Shown here one piece after another: positions 6,083 to 10,328 of a stretch of 11,876 bases of DNA. The position numbers and the translations under genes were made by a program. The stretch spans positions 1 to 11,876 of the forward strand of contig DBYI01000015.1 in assembly GCA_002310115.1 (NCBI GenBank), given 5' to 3'. The notes beneath the pieces were generated by a model. The model saw nothing but the letters and a program-made list of their open reading frames with translations, had not been told where the DNA came from and did not search any database. Each line of letters opens with the position of its first letter. Within the stretch, counting starts at the first letter, position 1. The DNA is from Ruminococcus flavefaciens. GTDB taxonomy: Bacteria > Bacillota > Clostridia > Oscillospirales > Ruminococcaceae.

Positions 6083-6461
6083 TATACCACTTCCTTCCTA
6101 CAAGATACTTTTCATACTTTTTAAACGTTTCATGGTCTAAATAAGCAGCATCAGTTCGCTTGAGGGTACGATCATAGTAGTGAATATGCAGTACGGGTTT
6201 ACGATTTCCTGTTAAATCTGGCTCAGGGTGATAGGCTATCTCTGCTGTGAGATAGTGCTCATTATCGTATACCCTCATCATATTTAATGTTCCGTCCTTA
6301 TGTAATTTAACATATACATTACTCGAATGCGCTTCAACCGGTAGATCATGTAAACCAGTTTCAGGTTTCCCGAATAAAACCTTTGCATCATCTACATATC
6401 CTACAGTTTCATAGGTATATGGAACATTATTTCCTGCTGCGTATGTACCTCTGCCGCCCAT
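6075..6461 (-). CDS. Conserved hypothetical protein, GGRG N-terminus and HIHYYD motif
   Basis: The product is 128 residues from the ATG at 6461, chosen because AGGAAGG lies nine bases upstream. An ATG at 6497 would overlap the DUF4417 gene by 35 bp without a good site. Features are the Gly-rich start MGGRGTYAAGN, a central LPVEAHSSNVYVKLHKDGTL, then RVYDNEHYLTAEIAYHPEPD and KPVLHIHYYDRTL, and a basic C-terminal helix (FKKYEKYLVGRKW). The order of dipeptide YD, then a strand with AYHP, then HIH recalls C-terminal domains of some polymorphic-toxin and phage proteins. I cannot assign a family with confidence. It is the second gene of a tightly packed trio. Confidence 0.6.
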   Translation of the reverse strand: MGGRGTYAAGNNVPYTYETVGYVDDAKVLFGKPETGLHDLPVEAHSSNVYVKLHKDGTLNMMRVYDNEHYLTAEIAYHPEPDLTGNRKPVLHIHYYDRTLKRTDAAYLDHETFKKYEKYLVGRKWYND

Positions 6462-6462
6462 T

Positions 6463-7086
6463 TCAGCGCACCACCTTCCTTGATGCATGATAGTCAACGG
6501 GAATAATATTACCTTCCATTTCCTTGAAAGGCTCGCCTAAGCAGATAATAGCACTCGGCTCAACGGTTTCAATCATTTTGTTATATCCACGAAGGAAAAG
6601 TTTCTTCTCATGCTTGCATCCAATCATGCCAACAGCCACAACACAGCCTTTTTCAACTCCGTCATTGCAAAAAGAGTAACTTCTGCTGTCACTCCATGTC
6701 ATAGTAGGAACTACTTTCAACCCCATACTCTGCCAGTATGCACCTACCCAATGACTATGAGCAACACTTTCAAGCTGTCTCCAATAATTCATATCGTAAT
6801 AGGTTGAATAATCAGGTGTAAGCAGATATGCATACTGCGAGAGCTTCTCAATACTTCTTTCGGGATTGTTATAAATTCCCGTAAACCGATAATCATCAAT
6901 AAAGAAATGAACTCCGCAAGCAGTGTTTTCAGGTTTATCGTTCTGCCTTGTGTCTGAATATGCGATAAGACGAACGTTATCAATAGGTATATCCTGTTTT
7001 TTTATGAGTGGGATATCCCACTTTCCAGATACAGTGAAATTGTTTCTCATAAATAGAGAATTACTTCTCATTTCTAAAGAAGTCAT
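6463..7086 (-). CDS. DUF4417 family protein
   Basis: The product is 207 residues from the ATG at 7086, which has AAAGGAG upstream; the frame continues to 7269 but that part overlaps the small RNA and has no start site. The order of motifs matches DUF4417: GVHFFIDDYRFTGIYNNPER (58-77), LLTPDYSTYYDMNYW (88-102), the YWQSMGLKVVPTMTWSD stretch (117-133), SFCNDGVEKGCVVAVGMIGC (138-157) and EPSAIICLGEP (176-186). The family is common in prophages and integrative elements of Firmicutes, and its biochemical activity is not known to me. The protein is soluble and apparently intact. Its TGA lies one base from the next ATG, so it heads a coupled trio. Confidence 0.8.
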   Translation of the reverse strand: MTSLEMRSNSLFMRNNFTVSGKWDIPLIKKQDIPIDNVRLIAYSDTRQNDKPENTACGVHFFIDDYRFTGIYNNPERSIEKLSQYAYLLTPDYSTYYDMNYWRQLESVAHSHWVGAYWQSMGLKVVPTMTWSDSRSYSFCNDGVEKGCVVAVGMIGCKHEKKLFLRGYNKMIETVEPSAIICLGEPFKEMEGNIIPVDYHASRKVVR

Positions 7087-7100
7087 AGCTTCTCCTTTCT

Positions 7101-7115
7101 GTCGATTAAATCGAC
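7101..7115. promoter_or_regulatory. Palindrome in the leader of the DUF4417 gene
   Basis: GTCGATT-A-AATCGAC is a 7-bp inverted repeat around one base. It lies between the candidate minus promoter and the ribosome binding site of the DUF4417 gene. It could be an operator or an RNA hairpin near the start site. Confidence 0.5.
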
Positions 7116-7120
7116 GGTCA

Positions 7121-7150
7121 ATATTATTTGTATGGTTTGCGTATTGACAA
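7121..7150 (-). promoter_or_regulatory. Candidate promoter of the DUF4417 gene trio
   Basis: On the minus strand TTGTCA (7145-7150), an 18-bp spacer and TAATAT (7121-7126) lie about 35 bp upstream of the DUF4417 ATG. The -35 box overlaps the -35 box of the plus-strand small-RNA promoter, so the two face away from each other and may compete. Confidence 0.5.
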
Positions 7151-7172
7151 GAAAGATCAGCTATGTTATAAT
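7144..7172 (+). promoter_or_regulatory. Perfect consensus promoter of the candidate small RNA
   Basis: TTGACA (7144-7149), exactly 17 bp, TATAAT (7167-7172). This is a full-consensus housekeeping promoter. No plus-strand coding frame follows; a strong terminator lies about 80 bp downstream. Confidence 0.88.
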
Positions 7173-7178
7173 TGTGCT

Positions 7179-7262
7179 TGCAAAGTTGTGTACAATTGTA
7201 CATAGCCGGAAACGCATAGGCTGATACTGCGCCAACAGTATCAAACGCCTGTGCGTTTTTTC
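7179..7262 (+). ncRNA. Candidate small RNA of about 80-85 nt
   Basis: Transcription should begin near 7179, about seven bases past the perfect -10 box, and stop at the T run at 7256-7261. The predicted RNA has a small 5' hairpin from the palindrome TGTACAATTGTACA (7189-7202). It then has a 20-bp stem: AAACGCATAGGC (7210-7221) with GCCTGTGCGTTT (7247-7258, one G-U pair), an AAC bulge, and TGATACTG (7222-7229) with CAGTATCA (7236-7243) around the loop CGCCAA. No open frame fits inside. It is antisense to any read-through from the ImmA gene into the DUF4417 leader and divergent from the DUF4417 promoter. It matches no RNA family that I recognise. Confidence 0.7.
7189..7202. promoter_or_regulatory. 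14-bp perfect palindrome at the start of the small RNA
   Basis: TGTACAATTGTACA is fully palindromic and lies about 10-23 bases after the predicted RNA start. It could be an operator for a dimeric repressor such as the XRE protein of this cluster, or the 5' hairpin of the RNA. Confidence 0.5.
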
Positions 7263-7292
7263 TTGTCATAGTAAGTGTCCATCGGAATCACC

Positions 7293-7850
7293 CTACCTTT
7301 CGATATAATCATCATTTCTTTTTATCCTGCTTGACTCTGTAATCGGCGACTGTTTAGTTACGTGGTATTTTTCCACAATCGCCTTTGATGTTATTCCCTT
7401 TGAAGCATCATAAGGGATCATGACTTCACCTGTCAAAGCCTTTGCCTGCCACTCTACGCTTCTGAAAGGCTCAATCTCATCGTCTCCGAATGCACGGGTA
7501 GATACTGGCGTAAAGCCTATCCAAAAGAGAAGCACATGACAAATCTCATGACAGATAAAACAAAGAAAAGCATAGTTATCATCATAGCAAGCACCGTTAT
7601 AGACAGTTTCCTTGATCTGTATCACAAAACCGCCTTCTGGTTTAGGAAAACACTGTGCAAAGACATTGGCAGGCAAATTGCCATCATCAACGATCTCATA
7701 ATTTGTATCGTCAACAACATCCGGCAGCTTTTCTAAAGCTTGAAGGACAGGAAATGGCTCATCATCAGATTCGCAGCCGAAAATTGCTCTAACAATCTTA
7801 CTGAACCGTCTTAACGTTGCTCTACTTGTAGGTTTAGTAATATAATCCAT
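7293..7850 (-). CDS. ImmA/IrrE family metallo-endopeptidase
   Basis: This is a 185-residue soluble protein. The zinc-protease motif is HEICH at 101-105 (HExxH), inside the helix AFLCFICHEICHVLLFWIGF; E133 in SVEWQAKALTGEVMIP is the likely third ligand. That arrangement is characteristic of the ImmA/IrrE (COG2856) family. In ICEBs1 the ImmA protease cleaves the ImmR repressor after DNA damage to switch on the element, and the same logic is plausible here because the gene follows an XRE regulator directly. The ATG overlaps the regulator stop as TAATG. The C-terminal tail (ITESSRIKRNDDYIER) is ordinary. All catalytic residues seem present. The substrate is inferred to be the neighbouring XRE protein. 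Confidence 0.88.
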   Translation of the reverse strand: MDYITKPTSRATLRRFSKIVRAIFGCESDDEPFPVLQALEKLPDVVDDTNYEIVDDGNLPANVFAQCFPKPEGGFVIQIKETVYNGACYDDNYAFLCFICHEICHVLLFWIGFTPVSTRAFGDDEIEPFRSVEWQAKALTGEVMIPYDASKGITSKAIVEKYHVTKQSPITESSRIKRNDDYIER

Positions 7851-8215
7851 TAGTCGTTGTTGCTCCTTTTCAAAAGTTCTAAGATTTTCTGAGCCGTATT
7901 CTCGTCGATCTCCCCGAAAGAACGTGCAAATTGCAGAGCAGCATCACGCTGATAAGCAGAAGATCCCGATAAATTCAGCTTTATCTGTGTTTTGGAGTTT
8001 TCGATAGCATCTCTGAGTTCAATCTGTTCCTCATCTGTTAGAGCATAATGCTCAACAATAACAGTGAACCACTCTGCCGGAACATTCTTTTTCCCGTTCT
8101 CAACAGCAGATAGGAATGGTGTTGATACACCGAGCAGCTTAGCAACATCGCCCATAACCTCGTGGTGTTTCACTCTCAATATACGCATAAATTCGCCAAA
8201 CTTCGTATAAGCCAT
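7850..8215 (-). CDS. XRE-type helix-turn-helix transcriptional regulator
   Basis: The product is 121 residues from the ATG at 8215, which sits behind GGAGGTG; an upstream ATG at 8263 lies inside the promoter and is not used. The helix-turn-helix covers about residues 5-62 (FGEFMRILRVKHHEVMGDVA, then KLLGVSTPFLSAVENGKK and NVPAEWF). The C-terminal part (about 65-121) is helical and may mediate dimerisation or be the target of ImmA. It is the first gene of the minus-strand operon, with a consensus promoter and repeated TTGGTAAA sites in front, so self-repression is likely. The partner ImmA gene overlaps its stop. Confidence 0.9.
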   Translation of the reverse strand: MAYTKFGEFMRILRVKHHEVMGDVAKLLGVSTPFLSAVENGKKNVPAEWFTVIVEHYALTDEEQIELRDAIENSKTQIKLNLSGSSAYQRDAALQFARSFGEIDENTAQKILELLKRSNND

Positions 8216-8230
8216 AGTGACACCTCCTTC

Positions 8231-8270
8231 TTTACCAAGTATTATATCACATTCGTTTACCAATTGTCAA
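8231..8270 (-). promoter_or_regulatory. Promoter and candidate operators of the XRE-ImmA operon
   Basis: On the minus strand TTGACA (8265-8270), an 18-bp spacer and TATAAT (8241-8246) are followed by GGAGGTG and the XRE ATG. The 8-bp string TTGGTAAA occurs twice, at 8256-8263 (in the spacer beside the -35 box) and at 8231-8238 (just past the -10 box). The two copies are 25 bp apart and would suit repressor binding by the XRE protein. The promoter is clear; operator function is inferred. Confidence 0.78.
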
Positions 8271-8312
8271 GTATTTTTCTTAATCTTTTTTGGGTTAACT
8301 AAGCGTTGTATC

Positions 8313-8350
8313 ATCGGGCATACCCTCAAAGCGAGGGTATGCCCGATTTT
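8313..8350 (+). terminator. Strong hairpin, terminator-like, at the hsdS scrap
   Basis: ATCGGGCATACCCTC (8313-8327) pairs perfectly over 15 bp with GAGGGTATGCCCGAT (8333-8347) around a 5-nt loop, followed by TTT on the plus strand. No plus-strand gene ends here. The hairpin overlaps the stop of the minus-strand hsdS fragment, so it may have come in with a later rearrangement. Confidence 0.55.
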
Positions 8351-8520
8351 GATAGCTTATCGCAGTATTTTGTAAGTTCTTCTATCTTTTCAACTATGCG
8401 CCTTTGCTCGGAAAGTGGAGGAACAGGAATTAGTACTTTACTAAGAGTACCCAAATAGACTCCGCCTTGTGCAGAGCCTGATGCTTCTAACTGTAGTTTG
8501 TTTTGTACTAACTCATCGCC
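8326..8520 (-). pseudogene. Fragment of a type I restriction specificity subunit (HsdS)
   Basis: Translated on the minus strand the segment reads GDELVQNKLQLEASGSAQGG, then VYLGTLSKVLIPVPPLSEQR and RIVEKIEELTKYCDKLSK, and stops soon after. GSAQGGV and the IPVPPLSEQRRIVEKIE block are the hallmark end of an HsdS target-recognition domain and the start of the conserved coiled-coil spacer. Only about 65 codons remain. The rest of the protein and the hsdR/hsdM genes are absent. At 8512-8520 the sequence switches abruptly to the integrase remnant on the opposite strand, so this is a recombination scrap. Confidence 0.8.
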
Positions 8521-8889
8521 GAGCTTGAAAAGCAGGCTGAGATGAAAAAAGCCTTCGGCAGAGGGTACTGCAAGAAGTACGAGGAATACATCTGTGTGGA
8601 CGCTGTGGGAGAGCTGATACGTCCCAACTATGTATCAGACCACTTCCCGATAGTGCTCAGGCAGAACGGTCTGCGGAAGATACGCTTCCATGACCTTAGA
8701 CACAGCTGTGCCAGTCTGCTCCTTGCAAACGGAGTGCAGATGAAGCTGATACAGGAATGGCTCGGTCATAGCGACATAAGTACAACGAGCAACGTGTACA
8801 GCCATGTGGACAGCGAGAGCAAGAAAATGAGCGCAGAGGCGATAGCCAAGGCACTCTCAAACGAATTGGCTGAAGCAACAGCCGTATAA
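8512..8889 (+). pseudogene. Tyrosine integrase of the element, 5'-truncated
   Basis: The frame has about 125 codons (a possible internal ATG at 8542 gives 115). It contains the C-terminal half of a phage-type integrase: RPNYVSDHFPIVLRQNGLRK, the HDLRHSC box with catalytic His50 and Arg53 (numbered from 8542), WLGHSDISTTSNVYSHVD with His76 and nucleophile Tyr86, and a charged tail. The N-terminal arm-binding and core-binding domains and the first catalytic Arg are missing, with a stop in frame at 8509-8511 and hsdS sequence before it. Its place about 350 bp from the right core fits the element's own integrase. The truncation predicts loss of autonomous excision. Confidence 0.85.
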
Positions 8890-8911
8890 CATTAACTGAA
8901 AGGCACTTGCA

Positions 8912-8922
8912 GTTTTCTCGCA
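8912..8922 (-). repeat. Inverted copy of the 11-bp arm repeat
   Basis: GTTTTCTCGCA is the exact reverse complement of TGCGAGAAAAC, the unit found at both element ends. A shorter copy (TCTCGCA) is at 8976-8982. They may be extra integrase or regulator sites just behind the integrase gene. Confidence 0.6.
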
Positions 8923-8965
8923 AAAACAAGTCGGTCATAATGCAAACAACTGCGTTATAATAAAA

Positions 8966-8995
8966 TAGTTCCGCCTCTCGCAAAAGGCGGAACTA
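8966..8995 (-). terminator. Terminator of the cargo tRNA-Ser
   Basis: TAGTTCCGCCT (8966-8976) pairs perfectly with AGGCGGAACTA (8985-8995). On the minus strand the stem is followed by TTTTATTATAA. It lies 25 bp past the CCA end of the complete tRNA-Ser, so it ends that transcript. Confidence 0.78.
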
Positions 8996-9019
8996 CGCGG
9001 CAAACGCCGAATAAAAATT

Positions 9020-9108
9020 TGGCGCAGCGAGTGGGATTCGAACCCACGTCCCTCAAGGGGCATCATGATTTCGAGTCATGTCCGTTATGACCACTTCGAT
9101 ATCGCTGC
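9020..9108 (-). tRNA. tRNA-Ser(CGA), complete, carried by the element
   Basis: This 89-nt gene runs from G at 9108 to an encoded CCA at 9020-9022. The acceptor stem GCAGCGA/TCGCTGC is perfect over 7 bp, followed by discriminator G. The anticodon arm is CATGA-CTCGAAA-TCATG with anticodon CGA, reading the Ser codon UCG. The long variable arm (CCCC-TTGA-GGG type) is typical of class II tRNA-Ser, and the T arm is GTGGG-TTCGAAT-CCCAC. It is identical to the disrupted host copy except for two compensated acceptor pairs and one base next to the variable arm. It lies between the integrase remnant and the right arm repeats, inside the element, with its own terminator but no clear promoter. Confidence 0.95.
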
Positions 9109-9130
9109 GTATTTAATTTAACAATAAAAC

Positions 9131-9152
9131 TGCGAGAAAACTGCGAGACAGC
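9131..9152 (+). repeat. Two tandem 11-bp repeats, candidate integrase arm sites (right)
   Basis: TGCGAGAAAAC (9131-9141) is followed directly by TGCGAGACAGC (9142-9152), 84 bp inside the right core. They match the left-end triplet (3259-3291) in sequence and orientation, and the distance to the core is similar on both sides. This supports a two-armed attachment site. Confidence 0.78.
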
Positions 9153-9236
9153 CAATTTGAAATGCAAATACGAACACGGCTGAAACCACGCAGAACAGGG
9201 ATAAATCAAAGTGTGGCAAGCTCAGAAACGACTATG

Positions 9237-9243
9237 TTTCGAG
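9237..9243. repeat. Right attachment-site core (TTTCGAG)
   Basis: This is identical to the left core at 3157-3163. To its left is element DNA (GACTATG); to its right is the 5' side of the host tRNA anticodon stem (TCATG on the plus strand). The core equals the tRNA anticodon loop. Confidence 0.88.
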
Positions 9244-9276
9244 TCATGTCCGTTATGACCACTTCGATACCACTGC
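9237..9276 (-). pseudogene. 5' half of host tRNA-Ser(CGA), cut at the anticodon loop
   Basis: Read on the minus strand from 9276 this gives the 5' acceptor strand GCAGTGG, the D arm, the 5' anticodon stem CATGA and the loop CTCGAAA, then breaks into element DNA. It matches the complete tRNA at 38 of 40 positions. Both differences lie in the acceptor strand and pair perfectly with CCACTGC of the 3' half at 3112-3118. With the core counted once, the two halves make 89 nt, the length of the intact tRNA. Confidence 0.93.
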
Positions 9277-9292
9277 ATAAAATCACTATAAC

Positions 9293-9321
9293 ATTATATC
9301 ATAAAGAAATAACAAAATCAA
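9293..9321 (-). promoter_or_regulatory. Promoter of the disrupted host tRNA-Ser, now facing the element
   Basis: On the minus strand TTGATT (9316-9321), a 17-bp spacer and TATAAT (9293-9298) end 16 bp before the tRNA 5' end at 9276, so the start site would be about 10 bp ahead of the tRNA. No terminator-like hairpin is visible between it and the complete tRNA at 9108, so it can drive the cargo tRNA. Confidence 0.8.
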
Positions 9322-9396
9322 TAGTAAAGTAAAAAAATAATATTATAACAAAAATAAAGCAAAAATAATATTCTTTTACCCAAAGCACCTTAGAAA

Positions 9397-9425
9397 TTGA
9401 CAAAACAACTTAAATGCTATAAAAT
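9397..9425 (+). promoter_or_regulatory. Promoter of the YhfC-family gene
   Basis: TTGACA (9397-9402), a 17-bp spacer and TAAAAT (9420-9425) lie about 48 bp before the ATG. The surrounding AT-rich 9277-9473 region holds nothing else apart from the tRNA promoter on the other strand. Confidence 0.65.
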
Positions 9426-9473
9426 ATTTCTAGAAGGACACAGGTTTTCTAATTATAGGATAGGAAGTGAAAT

Positions 9474-10298
9474 ATGAGTAATGCTTCAGAAGTTAAGGAT
9501 ATTTTTTTCTCATCAGGAACACTGCTAGGTTACGGAATAACAGTAATGATATATATTTTACTTCCGATACTGACGTTCATGATAATGTTAAGGTACAGAG
9601 CCGCAAGGATTTATCCATTTCTTGTGGGAATACTAGTATATTTTCTCTCTACAAAAATGTGTGATCTAAGCGTATGGATGCTGTTCAGTTCAGTTCCAAT
9701 TGGCGTGAAAGTCATATTATCCACTGAATTCGTTGGAATATTCGAGGAAACAAGTCGCTGGCTCGCTATGAAGTACCCTGTATTCAATATAAATACCAAC
9801 ACCAAAGCTGTATGCTATGGCATCGGTCATGCAGGACTTGAATGCTGGATACGCGGTTTTCAGACACTTAAGCTTATAAATACAGGACAGATGCTTAATA
9901 GCCGTGGACTTGCGTATTTTATCAACGGTCTTTCCGCACAAAAAGCTGAGGAACTCACGCTTAAGCTTACTGACTACGCTAACAGGAACTTGTTCATAAG
10001 TGTTCTTAATACTGTACATATAACTACAAATTTCGCATTACATATTGCACTTTCAATGCTTATTTATCAAAAGCTAAAAGAAAACAGTTCAGAAAAACGT
10101 TGGCTTTTACTTGCAATAGGTCTCCATGTAGCTCATAACGAGATATGTGGTTATGTCTCACTATATCGGAATATGTATTTAACAGAGCTGACTGGTATAG
10201 TCTGTGCTGCCACAATAATAATCTTTATACTGCGAAAGATCAACACAAAAAATATAATAGAAGAAATAAAACATCAAAGCAGCACTTGTCAAAGCTAG
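9474..10298 (+). CDS. YhfC-family membrane protein, CPBP-like putative intramembrane metalloprotease
   Basis: This 274-residue integral membrane protein has about seven or eight hydrophobic helices (for example 18-40, 46-62, 64-84, 172-197, 208-222, 233-252). The conserved motifs of the family are visible: EETSRW at 91-96, YGIGHAGLECWIRG at 115-128 with H119 and E123, H182 and H190 in VLNTVHITTNFALH, and LHVAHNE at 217-223. In CPBP-type proteins the paired Glu and His residues on membrane helices form the catalytic site. YhfC members are poorly characterised, so the substrate is unknown. AGGAAGTG precedes the ATG. It is a single-gene unit between its own promoter and a terminator shared with glgB, in host DNA beside the tRNA site. 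It appears intact. Confidence 0.82.
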   Translation: MSNASEVKDIFFSSGTLLGYGITVMIYILLPILTFMIMLRYRAARIYPFLVGILVYFLSTKMCDLSVWMLFSSVPIGVKVILSTEFVGIFEETSRWLAMKYPVFNINTNTKAVCYGIGHAGLECWIRGFQTLKLINTGQMLNSRGLAYFINGLSAQKAEELTLKLTDYANRNLFISVLNTVHITTNFALHIALSMLIYQKLKENSSEKRWLLLAIGLHVAHNEICGYVSLYRNMYLTELTGIVCAATIIIFILRKINTKNIIEEIKHQSSTCQS

Positions 10299-10299
10299 A

Positions 10300-10328
10300 G
10301 GGAGTGATATATTTTCACTCCCCTTTTT
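10300..10328. terminator. Shared terminator between the YhfC-family gene and glgB
   Basis: GGGAGTGA (10300-10307) pairs with TCACTCCC (10315-10322), followed by CTTTTT on the plus strand. The glgB stop codon (10315-10317) lies inside the right arm. The two genes converge, and the hairpin clearly serves the plus-strand gene; the minus side has TATATCACT and fewer T. Confidence 0.85.

Larger units (their letters stand above)
3157..9243. mobile_element. Integrated, partly decayed element in tRNA-Ser(CGA), about 6.1 kb
   Basis: The boundaries are the two copies of the 7-bp core TTTCGAG at 3157-3163 and 9237-9243, each joined to one half of the same host tRNA gene. Inside are excisionase-like genes at the left end and a tyrosine integrase remnant near the right end, the usual arrangement for integrative elements. 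Candidate integrase arm sites flank both ends, and a complete replacement tRNA-Ser is carried near the right end. No replication, conjugation or capsid genes are visible. The recombinase genes are truncated, so it looks like a degraded integrative or satellite element. Its cargo is a zeta-type module, an XRE/ImmA/DUF4417 gene set, and fragments of an hsdS and an acyl-CoA synthetase gene. Confidence 0.88.

Noticed and set aside
6462..6497. Longer start of the 128-residue protein at 6497
   Set aside because: It would overlap the DUF4417 gene by 35 bp without a good ribosome binding site; AGGAAGG precedes the ATG at 6461.
7087..7269. N-terminal extension of the DUF4417 protein to a start at 7269
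   Set aside because: The extension overlaps the small RNA and both promoters, has no ribosome binding site and does not look like DUF4417; the ATG at 7086 has AAAGGAG at the right distance.
8696..8983. 95-codon minus-strand frame opposite the integrase remnant
   Set aside because: It is the shadow of the integrase frame, without a ribosome binding site, and it runs through the terminator at 8966-8995.
3108..9108. Simple integration at the 3' end of the intact tRNA, with 3108-3163 as its duplicated end
   Set aside because: The acceptor bases of 3112-3118 do not pair fully with the intact tRNA 5' strand but pair perfectly with the separate 5' half at 9270-9276, so the left fragment belongs to a different, split gene.
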